A stretch of DNA of 41,164 nt, from positions 1-41,164 of the forward strand of contig NZ_LLZG01000403.1 in the NCBI RefSeq assembly GCF_001509475.1. Reading direction: 5' to 3'. The notes below the pieces were generated by a model that saw only the letters and a list, made by a program, of their open reading frames with translations, searched no databases and was not told the DNA's origin. Made by a program: the position numbers and the translations under genes. Numbering within the stretch: position 1 is the stretch's first letter; every line of letters starts with the position of its first letter. This DNA comes from Streptomyces regalis (lineage in GTDB: Bacteria; Actinomycetota; Actinomycetes; Streptomycetales; Streptomycetaceae). Shown piece by piece: positions 8,474 to 18,827 of the stretch.

Positions 8474-9856
8474 TCAGGCCGGCCTGATGTTGTGGTTGAA
8501 CCGGAAGACGTTGTCGGGGTCATAGCGCCGCTTCAGTTCCGCCAGCCGCCGGGTGTTCTCGGCGCCCAGACCGGCCACCACCCGCTCCGGGCCCTCGTCG
8601 CCGATGAAGTTCAGGTACACCGCGCCGGTGCTCCACGGCCGCACGTCGGCGCGGACGCCGCGCACCCACTGCCTGCACCGCTCGTCGTCCGCCGCGTCCT
8701 GCCACATGCCGTACGGGTGCACCGCCCAGGGCGCGTCCCGGTAGGGCACCGGGTACTCGTGCGGTCCGGCGGCGATCGCGCCACCCTGCGGGAGCAGGAC
8801 GTGCTGGGTGCCGGTCGGTACGGGCATGGACCGCCCGTCGGCGCAGTACACGTCCACGAAGTCGTCCGGCGCGCCCGTCAGATACTCCGCCGACCAGTAG
8901 TGCCGCATACCGGGCGGATCGTCGATCATGCACTGCACGTCGGCGTACGGCATCGCGCCGACGATCTCCGCCTCGTGCGGCAGCGCCAGCAGCGGCTCGG
9001 CGTACTTGCGCATGTCCTGTTCGGCACCGGCGTACGTCAGGAGCGCACAGCACACCAGTGAGCCGACGAGGGGCGGCGGTACGAAGTCCTCGGGCGGGCC
9101 GGTGAAGTGCAGGATGCCGCCGCCCACCTCGTCGGGGCCGGACTCGATCACGTCGCGGAAGGTGCGGACGGCGTCCGGTCCGAGCTCCGGCCGGTACAGC
9201 AGCAGCGCGATGGCGAACTCGGGCAGCTCGTACAGCTTCAGGGTGATCGCGGTGGCGATGCCGAAGTTGCCACCTCCGCCGTGCAGGGCCCAGAACAGGT
9301 CCGGGTTCTCGTCCGCGTTGGCATGCACCCGGCTGCCGTCGGAGGTGACGAGTTCCACACCGAGCAGGTTGTCCACGGCGAGCCCGCACCACCGGTCCAG
9401 CCAGCCGGTGCCGCCGCCGAGGACGAAGCCGCCGACGCCGGTGGTCGAGGCCCGGCCGCCGGTCGTGGCGAGGCCGTACACCTGGCAGGCGCGGTCCAGG
9501 TCGCTCATCGTGGCCCCGCCCGCGACCCGTACCGCCTCGGCCCCGGGGTGCACGGTGACCGCGCGCATATGGCGCAGGTCGATGACCAGGCCGTTGTCGT
9601 TCAGCGCCATTCCCGCGACGCTGTGCCCGCCGCCGCGGACCGCGATGTTGAGGTCCAGCTCCCGCCCGAACCGCACGGCCCGCACGACGTCGTCCTCGTC
9701 CACGCACTGCGCGATCACCGCGGGCCGCCGGTCGATCATGGTGTTGAAGACGACCCGGGCGTCGTCGTAGCCGAAATCCCCCGGCGCGAACACATCACCG
9801 GCGAGATCCTCACGCAGCGCGGCGAGGGCCGCGCCCGCCTTCGAGTGGGAAGCCAT
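8474..9856 (-). CDS. FAD-binding oxidoreductase, BBE (berberine-bridge-like) type
   Basis: 460 residues. The PCMH-type FAD-binding domain is N-terminal with AVRGGGHSVAG near 72-82; its histidine is the usual 8-alpha FAD attachment site. It continues TTGVGGFVLGGGTGWL and ALHGGGGNFGIATA. The C-terminal BBE domain ends YDPDNVFRFNHNIRP, the family hallmark. The second FAD-linking cysteine of bicovalent members is missing at the expected loop (VGGFVLGGG), so single covalent attachment is inferred. No signal peptide is seen. The ATG at 9856 has GGAAGGGGG about 6 bases upstream. Substrate is unknown; these enzymes commonly oxidise sugars or secondary metabolites. Confidence 0.9.
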   Translation of the reverse strand: MASHSKAGAALAALREDLAGDVFAPGDFGYDDARVVFNTMIDRRPAVIAQCVDEDDVVRAVRFGRELDLNIAVRGGGHSVAGMALNDNGLVIDLRHMRAVTVHPGAEAVRVAGGATMSDLDRACQVYGLATTGGRASTTGVGGFVLGGGTGWLDRWCGLAVDNLLGVELVTSDGSRVHANADENPDLFWALHGGGGNFGIATAITLKLYELPEFAIALLLYRPELGPDAVRTFRDVIESGPDEVGGGILHFTGPPEDFVPPPLVGSLVCCALLTYAGAEQDMRKYAEPLLALPHEAEIVGAMPYADVQCMIDDPPGMRHYWSAEYLTGAPDDFVDVYCADGRSMPVPTGTQHVLLPQGGAIAAGPHEYPVPYRDAPWAVHPYGMWQDAADDERCRQWVRGVRADVRPWSTGAVYLNFIGDEGPERVVAGLGAENTRRLAELKRRYDPDNVFRFNHNIRPA

Positions 9857-9974
9857 GGCCGCCCCCTTCCGACAAGCGGCAAGGCAAGGGGCAATCGCCT
9901 GCTTCCAGGCTAGGCGGGCGCGTCACGTCCGTCCTGTCGAGCGGTACGGCGATGCGGCGGTACCGCGGCCCTGC

Positions 9975-11801
9975 TCAGCCGCCGTACGCCCCGGACGCCG
10001 TCAGTCGCAGGGCGGTGTCGATCAGCGGAACGTGGCTGAAGGCCTGCGGGAAGTTGCCGACCTGGCGCTGCAGGCGCGGGTCCCACTCCTCGGCCAGCAG
10101 ACCGAGGTCGTTGCGCAGGGAGAGCAGCTTCTCGAAGAGCTTGCGGGCCTCGTCGACGCGGCCGATCATCGCCAGGTCGTCCGCCATCCAGAACGAGCAG
10201 GCCAGGAAGGCGCCCTCGTCACCGGGGAGCCCGTCGACGCCCTCGTCCTCGCCCTGCGTCGGGTAGCGCAGGATGAAGCCGTCCGCTGTGGACAGCTCGC
10301 GCTGGATCGCCTCGATGGTGCCGATGACACGCTTGTCGTCCGGCGGCAGGAAGCCCATCTGCGGGATCAGCAGCAGGGAGGCGTCCAGCTCCTTCGAGCC
10401 GTACGACTGCGTGAAGGTGTTGCGCTCCTTGTCGTAACCCTTCTCACACACGTCCCGGTGGATGTCGTCGCGCAGCTCGCGCCAGCGCTCCAGCGGCCCG
10501 TCGGCGTCGCCGGACTCGATGAGCTTGATCGTGCGGTCGACGGCGACCCAGGCCATGACCTTGGAGTGCACGAAGTGCCGGCGCGGCCCGCGCACCTCCC
10601 AGATGCCCTCGTCGGGCTGGTCCCAGTGGTCCTCGAGGTAGCGGATGAGCTTGAGCTGGAGCAGCGAGGCGTAGTCGCTGCGGGCCAGGCCGGTCATGTG
10701 GGCCAGGTGCAGGGCCTCGGTGACCTCGCCGTACACGTCCAGCTGGAGCTGGTGCGCGGCGCCGTTGCCGACCCGGACCGGTGCGGAGTTCTCGTAGCCG
10801 GGAAGCCAGTCCAGCTCGGCCTCGCCGAGCTCACGCTCGCCCGCGATGCCGTACATGATCTGCAGGTTCTCCGGGTCGCCGGCGACCGCCCGCAGCAGCC
10901 ACTCGCGCCAGGCGCGAGCCTCCTCGCGGTAGCCGGTGCGCAGCAGCGAGGACAGGGTGATCGCCGCGTCGCGCAGCCAGGTGTAGCGGTAGTCCCAGTT
11001 GCGCACGCCGCCGATCTCCTCCGGCAGGGAGGTGGTGGGCGCGGCGACGATGCCGCCGGTGGGGGCGTACGTCAGCGCCTTCAGCGTGATCAGCGAGCGG
11101 ATGACCGCCTCGCGGTACGGCCCGTGGTACGTGCAGTGCTCGACCCACTCCCGCCAGAAGTCCTCCGTCGCCTCCAGCGACTGCTCCGGCTCCGGCAGCG
11201 GCGGCGGCTCCTTGTGCGAGGCCTGCCAGGAGATCGTGAACGCGAAGCGGTCGCCCGGTCCGACCGTGAAGTCGGAGTACGTCGTCAGCGACTTGCCGTA
11301 CGTCTCGCGGTCGGTGTCGAACCACACCGAGTCCGGGCCCGCGACGGCCACCGTGCGCCCCTCGTGCTTGTGCACCCACGGCACGATCCGGCCGTACGAG
11401 AAGCGCATCCTGAGCGCCGAGCGCATCGGCACCCGGCCCGAGACGCCCTCCACGATCCGGATCAGCTGGGGCGCCCCGTCACGCGGGGGCATGAAGTCGA
11501 TCACCCGGACCGTGCCGCGCGGCGTGTCCCACTCGGACTCCAGGATCAGGGAGTCACCGCGGTAGCTTCTGCGGGCCGCGGTGGGCGGTTCGGCGTCGGA
11601 GGCGTGGGCGGGACCGAGCCGCCAGAAGCCGTGTTCCTCGGTGCCCAGCAGGCCGGCGAAGATGGCATGCGAGTCGAAGCGGGGCAGGCACAGCCAGTCC
11701 ACTGTGCCGTCCCGGCAGACCAGCGCTGCGGTCTGCATGTCTCCGATGAGTGCGTAGTCTTCGATGCGCCCGGCCACGTGCAACTCCAGTCGAACGGCCA
11801 C
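9975..11801 (-). CDS. Glycoside hydrolase family 15 protein (trehalase/glucoamylase-like)
   Basis: 608 residues. The N-terminal beta-sandwich part begins GRIEDYALIGDMQTAALV and RDGTVDWLCLPRFDS. The catalytic alpha/alpha barrel has GGVRNWDYRYTWLRDAA, DEGIWEVRGPRRHFVHSK (general acid Glu in WEVRG) and LLAEEWDPRLQRQVGNFPQ (second catalytic Glu). This is the actinobacterial GH15 type, several members of which hydrolyse trehalose. Cytoplasmic, with no signal peptide. GTG at 11801 was chosen because AGAGGGGG lies 4-5 bases upstream and the domain starts just after it; the frame stays open to 11909 without support. It is transcribed away from pyrG. Confidence 0.92.
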   Translation of the reverse strand: MAVRLELHVAGRIEDYALIGDMQTAALVCRDGTVDWLCLPRFDSHAIFAGLLGTEEHGFWRLGPAHASDAEPPTAARRSYRGDSLILESEWDTPRGTVRVIDFMPPRDGAPQLIRIVEGVSGRVPMRSALRMRFSYGRIVPWVHKHEGRTVAVAGPDSVWFDTDRETYGKSLTTYSDFTVGPGDRFAFTISWQASHKEPPPLPEPEQSLEATEDFWREWVEHCTYHGPYREAVIRSLITLKALTYAPTGGIVAAPTTSLPEEIGGVRNWDYRYTWLRDAAITLSSLLRTGYREEARAWREWLLRAVAGDPENLQIMYGIAGERELGEAELDWLPGYENSAPVRVGNGAAHQLQLDVYGEVTEALHLAHMTGLARSDYASLLQLKLIRYLEDHWDQPDEGIWEVRGPRRHFVHSKVMAWVAVDRTIKLIESGDADGPLERWRELRDDIHRDVCEKGYDKERNTFTQSYGSKELDASLLLIPQMGFLPPDDKRVIGTIEAIQRELSTADGFILRYPTQGEDEGVDGLPGDEGAFLACSFWMADDLAMIGRVDEARKLFEKLLSLRNDLGLLAEEWDPRLQRQVGNFPQAFSHVPLIDTALRLTASGAYGG

Positions 11802-12310
11802 GTCACCCCCTCTTCTGGCAAGGGGGCTCTCGCTAGTGCGGTCAAGGGGTGGGTTTTGTAATGCGTCGTTGAGCGGTGAAGCAAAGCAGTCGTCTCGGCC
11901 GTGAGGCAAAACGACAGTCTCTTCTCAACAATCTCTGCTCAACGAACTGACGAGCTCTCGTTGTTCCGGTGGTTACGGGCGAGGGGTGGTGCCGTGTTGC
12001 CGGCCGGGCTCGGCAGCGAATGTCCGAGCAGGATACGACGCACGTAGATGATCTGCGTGCCGCTCCGGGCAACCCGGGTCGGCCGAACGGGTGAGCAAGG
12101 GGTGAGAAACCGAGGCGCCTGTGCAGGAACGTGGCGACTCGTGTGCGGAGCGTGGCCGGAAGCCATCGGTCCCCGTCGCTGATACCCTGGTAGCCCGTGG
12201 ACCGGTGGGAGAAAAACCCCCGAACCGCAGCGACGGCGACCCCGGAGAACTCTCCGGTCACACAGCCGTACCGCACCCCAGACCGCGACCACGGGAGCCC
12301 CCCTTTGGCC
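11802..12310. other. Divergent intergenic region between the GH15 gene and pyrG
   Basis: About 0.5 kb with no supported gene. It contains an inverted repeat CAACGA/TCGTTG around 11940-11963. In the likely pyrG leader there is a perfect 6-bp hairpin CCGGAG-AACT-CTCCGG (12242-12257). TACCCT (12183-12188) is a possible pyrG -10 element but no convincing -35 was found. The long reading frame on the minus strand across this region and pyrG is an antisense shadow. Confidence 0.5.
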
Positions 12311-14020
<1,710 letters not shown>

Positions 14021-14039
14021 CACGAGAGTTGTACGGTGG

Positions 14040-14081
14040 CCGGGGTGCAAACCTTCAAAGGTGCGCACCCCGGTTTTCTTT
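14040..14081 (+). terminator. Intrinsic terminator after pyrG
   Basis: Arms CCGGGGTGC (14040-14048) and GCACCCCGG (14065-14073) form a perfect 9-bp stem. An inner ACCTT/AAGGT pairing lies in the loop, and TTTTCTTT follows. It begins 20 bases after the pyrG stop. Confidence 0.85.
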
Positions 14082-14102
14082 GCGCACGTGGAAGGGCAGG
14101 GC

Positions 14103-14729
14103 ATGACGATCAAGGACACCCCCGAGCAGTGCGAGGTCCGGGCGACGGACACCCCCTTCGTGGGCAACAAGACCTCCGTCCGCACGGACGACGTGGTCAT
14201 GCCCGACGGCTCGGTGGTCCGGCGCGACTACCAGGTCCACCCGGGCTCGGTGGCCGTCCTCGCCCTGGACGACGAGGACCGCGTCCTGCTCATCAAGCAG
14301 TACCGCCACCCGGTGCGGCAGAAGCTGTGGGAGATCCCGGCCGGCCTGCTCGACATCCCCGGTGAGAACCCGCTGCACGCCGCCCAGCGCGAGCTGTACG
14401 AGGAGGCGCACGTCAAGGCCGAGGACTGGCGGGTGCTGACCGACGTGTACACCACGCCCGGCGGCTGCGACGAGGCCGTACGGATCTTCCTCGCCCGCAA
14501 TCTGTCCGAGGCCGACGGGGAGCGCTTCGAGGTGGAGGACGAGGAGGCCGACATGGAGCACGCGCGCATGCCCGTCGACGAGCTCGTCCGGGCGGTACTC
14601 GCGGGCGAGTTGCACAACAACTGCCTCGTCGTGGGCGCGCTGTCGCTGGCCGCCGCGAGGAGCGGCGACGGGCTCGACGCGCTCCGTCCGGCTGAGGCGC
14701 CCTGGCCCGCGCGCCCCTTCGAGTCCTGA
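14103..14729 (+). CDS. Nudix hydrolase, ADP-ribose pyrophosphatase-like
   Basis: 208 residues with a central Nudix fold: VHPGSVAVLALDDEDRVLLI, then EIPAGLLDIPGE and AAQRELYEEAH. The Nudix box has one extra residue before the first Glu, as I recall for the mycobacterial ADP-ribose pyrophosphatase found in the same place after pyrG. The usual Gly of the REUXEEXGU core is His here (EEAHV), although the catalytic Glu residues are kept. Likely hydrolyses ADP-ribose to AMP and ribose-5-phosphate. The ATG follows GGAAGGGCAGG. A terminator separates it from pyrG, so it may depend on read-through or on a weak promoter of its own. Confidence 0.9.
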   Translation: MTIKDTPEQCEVRATDTPFVGNKTSVRTDDVVMPDGSVVRRDYQVHPGSVAVLALDDEDRVLLIKQYRHPVRQKLWEIPAGLLDIPGENPLHAAQRELYEEAHVKAEDWRVLTDVYTTPGGCDEAVRIFLARNLSEADGERFEVEDEEADMEHARMPVDELVRAVLAGELHNNCLVVGALSLAAARSGDGLDALRPAEAPWPARPFES

Positions 14730-14756
14730 TCCAGCATCGGAAGCAGCACCGGGAGA

Positions 14757-14783
14757 CCTCCGGTCGGATGATCCGATCGGGGG
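14757..14783 (+). terminator. Stem-loop after the Nudix gene, probable terminator
   Basis: CCGGTCGGA (14760-14768) and TCCGATCGG (14772-14780) pair over 9 bp with one G-T pair and a 3-base loop. There is no long T tract, which is common for Streptomyces terminators. Confidence 0.55.
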
Positions 14784-14825
14784 ACTTTCCCGTTGTGCTC
14801 CGACGCGATCGTCGCAGCGCGTGAA

Positions 14826-14975
14826 CTAGGCTGCCCACTGCCCGTAGCCGAAGCGACAGGCTTGCAGTTCGGGAGCACCGATGGCTTCGATGCCCAGTCC
14901 GCGTCCAGCATCCGCGAAGGATGCAGAGGCGATGGGCTGCGCCCCGCAGCTCGGGCATGTCAGCCCGGCGGTCAT
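14826..14975 (-). CDS. Tentative 49-residue ORF with a CPSC motif
   Basis: A minus-strand frame in the otherwise empty 14784-15122 stretch encodes MTAGLTCPSCGAQ and ends CRFGYGQWAA. One CxxC plus a later Cys suggests a small metal-binding protein. Third-position G/C is about 73 percent, below the neighbouring genes, and no clear ribosome binding site is present. The same DNA could instead be the leader of the P-loop/TPR gene on the plus strand: TAGGCT at 14827-14832 looks like a -10 element, though no -35 was found. Treat as a candidate only. Confidence 0.25.
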   Translation of the reverse strand: MTAGLTCPSCGAQPIASASFADAGRGLGIEAIGAPELQACRFGYGQWAA

Positions 14976-15122
14976 CACACCGTCAGCATCCCGAAAAACC
15001 GGGTCCACCGGCCGCAGCCGGAATGGTGCCTGCAGGACTCGGGTGTGTGCCCGGCCAGCATACGGATCGCCGGGGACACGTGTGGTGCTCTTGCGGCAAC
15101 CCGCCCTCGGCGGGAAGGGAGT

Positions 15123-17210
15123 ATGACGGTGGCGGAACAGGCGGTCGCATCCGGCGGGCGGGCGGCAGACATGGAATCCCCCACTCAATTCCTGGGCCGC
15201 ACCCGCGAGTTGAAAGAGCTCCTCGCCGACATCGAGCGTGCGGGTCTGGACACCCTCTCCGGCCGCAAGGCGCCACGCGCGCGCGTGCTGCTCATCGCCG
15301 GCCGTCCCGGCTCGGGTCGCACCGCGCTCGCCGCGGAACTGGTACGGCAGGTGGCGGACCGTTACGCGGACGGCGTGCTGCGCGCCCGCCTGAGCGAGCC
15401 CGACGGCACCCCCGTCCCCGTCGAGCGCACCGCCCGCGAACTGCTCACCGCCCTGGACCGGCCGACCCCGGCCGGCGCCGCCGAGGACGAGCTCACGGCG
15501 GCCCTGCGCGAGGCTCTGGCCGGGCGCCGGATCCTGCTCCTGCTCGACGACGCGGCCGAGGCGGAGCAGGTCGACGCCCTGCTGCCGGACACCCCGGAGT
15601 GCCTGGTCGTGGCCGTCTCCCACGGCCCGCTGACCGGGATCTCGGGCGTGCGGCCCTGCACGCTGGGCGGCCTGGACACCAAGTCGGCGGTGGAGCTGCT
15701 GTCCCGGTACGCCGGCTCGGTCCGCATCACCGTCGACCCACGGGCTGCCGAGAGCCTCGCCGAGGTCTGCCAGGGCCAGCCCGCCGCGCTGAAGCTGGCG
15801 GGCGGCTGGCTCGCCGCCCGGCCCAAGGCGGCCGTCGCCGATCTCGCCAAGCAGGTGCATGCCGAGGGCGACGAGGGCACACCGCTCAGCCGGGTCTTCC
15901 GCCTCGTCTACGCGTCCCTACCGGGCCCCGCCGCCCGGATACTGCGGCTGCTCTCCCTCGCCCCGGGTGGCCTCGTCGACCCGCACACCGCATCCGCCCT
16001 CGCCGGCAGCTCGGTCGACGGCGCCCACACCACCCTGGAGGACTTTGTCGCCCTCGGCCTGCTGCACGCGGCCGACTCGCCACTGCCCCAGTACGAGGTC
16101 CCGGCCTGCCTGCACCCCCTCCTCAAGGCCCTCACCGAGACCCAGGACCGCCCCGGCGAGCTCCAGCTGGCGCGTGCCCGCATGCTGGAGCGGACCCTGC
16201 GGCTGCTGCAGTCCTGCCGGGCGATCACCGAGACCGACGATCCCGAGGCCCGGCAGAAGCTCCTCGACACCCCTCGCGCCCTGCGTTTCCCCAACCCCAG
16301 GGCGGCTGCGGACTGGATCGGCATCCGCAGGCCCGCCCTGCTGGCCTCGGCCCGCGCCGCGGTCGCCGACGGGGAGCTGGACACCCTGGCCCGGCGCCTG
16401 ATGTCCCAGCTGGTCAGGGCCATGGTCGTGCACTTCGGCACCCAGGCGGCCGCGGGCGACCTGTATGGCATCCACCGCCTGGTCCTCGATGTGGCCGAAC
16501 GCCGCAACCTGCCCCGTGAGAAGGCCGCGGCCCTGCTGAACCTCGGCGACCTCGACGCCCGGACCGGGCGTACGAAGGCGGCGCTGGGGCGCTATCGGGC
16601 CGCGCTGGACGCCGGACGGGAGGCAAACGACCCGTATGCGACCGGTCGCGCGATGGAATCCGTAGGCGGCGCCCACCTGGAGATCGGGGACTACGACCGG
16701 GCCGCCGACTGGTTCGGCCGGGCGCTGGCCCAGCGGCTGGCCCGGAGCGAGCGCGCCGACGCCGCCCGGCTGTACGGCCGTATCGGCGCCGCCCACACCT
16801 ATGCCGGCCGCTACGGCGAGGCGCTGCGCAGCTGGCGGGCCGCGGTCGCCGGGCATCGCAAGAACGGCGATGTCGCGGGCCACGCACGGGCGTTGAGCGA
16901 GGTGGCGCGGGTCCAGGAGTACGCGGGGCGGCCCGAGGAATCGCTGCGTACCTGCCAGGAGGCGGTGGAGTTGGCGCGGCGCGCCGAGGACCCACGGCTG
17001 CACGCGGCGCTGTACTTGCGGCTCGCCGACACCCTGGAACATCTCGGCGATCCCGCGGCGGCGCAGCTGCACCGGGGCGCTGCCCAGCGGATGCTGGGGG
17101 AGGAGCCTCAGGAGTCCGATGCGGCCGAGCCTGGGCCCAAGCAAGGCGCTTTCGAGCCGGAACGCGACCCTAACGCCTGCGAAATCCGTAGTACATCCGC
17201 TGAAGATTGA
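15123..17210 (+). CDS. P-loop NTPase with TPR repeats (NB-ARC/STAND-like)
   Basis: 695 residues. An N-terminal NTPase module has the entry motif FLGRTRELKELL (about 23-34), a Walker A-like GRPGSGRT at 60-67, and Walker B RILLLLDDAA. A winged-helix-like region follows (HTTLEDFVALGLLHAAD). The C-terminal half is a run of TPR-type helices (NLGDLDARTGRTKAALGRYR, VGGAHLEIGDYDRAADWF, RIGAAHTYAGRYGEALRSW). Such proteins act as ligand-gated switches or scaffolds; the partner is unknown. The Walker A lysine is arginine (R66), so ATP hydrolysis may be reduced. ATG at 15123 follows AGGGAG closely. The last 40 residues are acidic and likely disordered. It occupies the position where mycobacteria carry xerD. 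Confidence 0.82.
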   Translation: MTVAEQAVASGGRAADMESPTQFLGRTRELKELLADIERAGLDTLSGRKAPRARVLLIAGRPGSGRTALAAELVRQVADRYADGVLRARLSEPDGTPVPVERTARELLTALDRPTPAGAAEDELTAALREALAGRRILLLLDDAAEAEQVDALLPDTPECLVVAVSHGPLTGISGVRPCTLGGLDTKSAVELLSRYAGSVRITVDPRAAESLAEVCQGQPAALKLAGGWLAARPKAAVADLAKQVHAEGDEGTPLSRVFRLVYASLPGPAARILRLLSLAPGGLVDPHTASALAGSSVDGAHTTLEDFVALGLLHAADSPLPQYEVPACLHPLLKALTETQDRPGELQLARARMLERTLRLLQSCRAITETDDPEARQKLLDTPRALRFPNPRAAADWIGIRRPALLASARAAVADGELDTLARRLMSQLVRAMVVHFGTQAAAGDLYGIHRLVLDVAERRNLPREKAAALLNLGDLDARTGRTKAALGRYRAALDAGREANDPYATGRAMESVGGAHLEIGDYDRAADWFGRALAQRLARSERADAARLYGRIGAAHTYAGRYGEALRSWRAAVAGHRKNGDVAGHARALSEVARVQEYAGRPEESLRTCQEAVELARRAEDPRLHAALYLRLADTLEHLGDPAAAQLHRGAAQRMLGEEPQESDAAEPGPKQGAFEPERDPNACEIRSTSAED

Positions 17211-17223
17211 TGCAATGAAAGGC

Positions 17224-17251
17224 TAGACAGCGGGAACACCTTCATTAGACT
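17224..17251 (+). promoter_or_regulatory. Probable vegetative promoter of ald
   Basis: TAGACA (17224-17229), a 16-base spacer and TAGACT (17246-17251) match the HrdB-type consensus in both hexamers well. It starts 13 bases after the end of the upstream gene and gives a leader of about 95 bases. Confidence 0.55.
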
Positions 17252-17354
17252 GGCTCTGCCGCACCTTCTCCTGCGGTGTCTCCCGGTGTGCCCTGCATGC
17301 ACGGGTATGTCTTGTAATGCCCCCACACCCTCTGAGCCAAGGACCGTGATCGAC

Positions 17355-18470
17355 GTGAAGGTCGGCATCCCCCGCGAGGTCAAGAACAACGAGTTCCGGG
17401 TGGCCATCACCCCCGCCGGCGTGCACGAGCTGGTGCGCCACGGCCACCAGGTCGTCATCGAGCAGGGCGCCGGTGTCGGCTCGTCGATCCCGGACAGCGA
17501 GTACATCGCCGCAGGCGCCCGGATCCTGCAGACCGCCGACGAGGTGTGGGCCACCGCCGACCTGCTGCTGAAGGTCAAGGAGCCCATCGCCGAGGAGTAC
17601 CACCGCCTCCGCAAGGACCAGACGCTCTTCACCTACCTGCACCTGGCCGCCTCCAAGGAGTGCACGGACGCGCTCATCGAGTCCGGCACCACGGCGATCG
17701 CATACGAGACCGTCGAGCTGCCCAGCCGTGCGCTCCCGCTGCTCGCCCCCATGTCCGAGGTCGCGGGCCGCCTCGCCCCGCAGGTCGGCGCCTACCACCT
17801 GATGCGCTCGGCCGGCGGCCGTGGCGTGCTCCCCGGTGGTGTCCCCGGCACCCAGCCCGCGAAGGCCGTCGTCATCGGCGGCGGCGTCTCCGGCTGGAAC
17901 GCGACGCAGATCGCCGTCGGCATGGGCTTCCACGTCACACTGCTCGACCGCGACATCAACAAGCTGCGCGAGGCGGACAAGGTCTTCGGCACCAAGGTCC
18001 GGGCGATCATGTCCAACGCCTTCGAGCTCGAGAAGGCCGTCCTGGAGGCCGACCTCGTCATCGGCGCCGTCCTGATCCCGGGCGCCAAGGCCCCGAAGCT
18101 GGTCACCAACGAGCTGGTCTCGCGCATGAAGCCGGGAAGTGTCCTTGTCGACATCGCGATCGACCAGGGCGGCTGCTTCGAGGACTCCCGCCCGACGACG
18201 CACGCCGAGCCGACCTTCCAGGTCCACGACTCGGTCTTCTACTGCGTCGCCAACATGCCCGGCGCGGTGCCCAACACCTCCACCTACGCGCTGACCAACG
18301 CCACGCTGCCGTACATCGTCGAACTGGCCAACCGCGGCTGGGTGGAGGCCCTGCGCCGTGACCCCGCGCTGGCCAAGGGCCTCAACACGCATGACGGCAA
18401 GGTGGTTTACCGGGAGGTCGCGGAGGCGCACGACCTGGAGCACGTGGAGCTCGAATCGCTGCTCGGCTGA
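17355..18470 (+). CDS. ald: L-alanine dehydrogenase
   Basis: NAD-dependent reversible conversion of L-alanine to pyruvate and ammonia. 371 residues, the usual length. It starts KVGIPREVKNNEFRVAITP with the catalytic Arg15, then has LLKVKEP (substrate lysine) and FTYLHLAA (catalytic His). The Rossmann domain carries VVIGGGVSGWNATQIAV with the NAD-binding Asp in LLDRDINK. VDIAIDQGGC contains the conserved Asp near 270. GTG at 17355 is chosen because AAGGA (17339-17343) is 11 bases upstream. GTG at 17346, three codons earlier, is only 2 bases from it. Flanked by its own promoter and a strong terminator, so monocistronic. Confidence 0.95.
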   Translation: MKVGIPREVKNNEFRVAITPAGVHELVRHGHQVVIEQGAGVGSSIPDSEYIAAGARILQTADEVWATADLLLKVKEPIAEEYHRLRKDQTLFTYLHLAASKECTDALIESGTTAIAYETVELPSRALPLLAPMSEVAGRLAPQVGAYHLMRSAGGRGVLPGGVPGTQPAKAVVIGGGVSGWNATQIAVGMGFHVTLLDRDINKLREADKVFGTKVRAIMSNAFELEKAVLEADLVIGAVLIPGAKAPKLVTNELVSRMKPGSVLVDIAIDQGGCFEDSRPTTHAEPTFQVHDSVFYCVANMPGAVPNTSTYALTNATLPYIVELANRGWVEALRRDPALAKGLNTHDGKVVYREVAEAHDLEHVELESLLG

Positions 18471-18535
18471 GCCGATCGGTTAAGTCACTTTCTGGTAAAG
18501 GCGATACGTCAACACGAGTCGTCAACCGTACGCAC

Positions 18536-18568
18536 CCGGCCGGACCTTGCCCGAAAAGGTCCGGCCGG
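18536..18568 (+). terminator. Intrinsic terminator after ald
   Basis: CCGGCCGGACC (18536-18546) and GGTCCGGCCGG (18558-18568) form an 11-bp perfect stem with an 11-base loop, 66 bases after the ald stop. There is no long T tract. Confidence 0.8.
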
Positions 18569-18725
18569 ATGTGTGTATGGTCACTTTGCGACTCTCGGTC
18601 AACTCGCCTCGAACGCAACCCTTCGACCGATTCGTACACCGGTGAAACCTGCCGTGCGACGGCCGTACGCCCTTGACAGCGGGATGTTTCATTGTCGACA
18701 CATCTGCCCGGTCCGGCGGATTGTG

Positions 18726-18755
18726 TTGCTGCGGACCGCCGACACGCCATAGAGT
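18726..18755 (+). promoter_or_regulatory. Probable promoter of the parA-scpAB operon
   Basis: TTGCTG (18726-18731), an 18-base spacer and TAGAGT (18750-18755) fit the vegetative consensus. Transcription would start near 18762, giving a leader of about 65 bases containing a full AGGAGGT ribosome binding site at 18811-18817. A TTGACA at 18673 has no matching -10. Confidence 0.5.
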
Positions 18756-18827
18756 CGCCAACCGTCGGCATGGTGCCACGCTGACCTGTCTAGAAGTTTC
18801 CTGGTCCCCAAGGAGGTAAGACGACTT

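Noticed and set aside
10831..11379. Other-frame ORF on the minus strand inside the GH15 gene
   Set aside because: It is a frame shadow of the GH15 catalytic domain.
18673..18701. TTGACA as -35 of the parA operon
   Set aside because: No acceptable -10 lies 16-18 bases downstream; TTGCTG-18-TAGAGT fits better.
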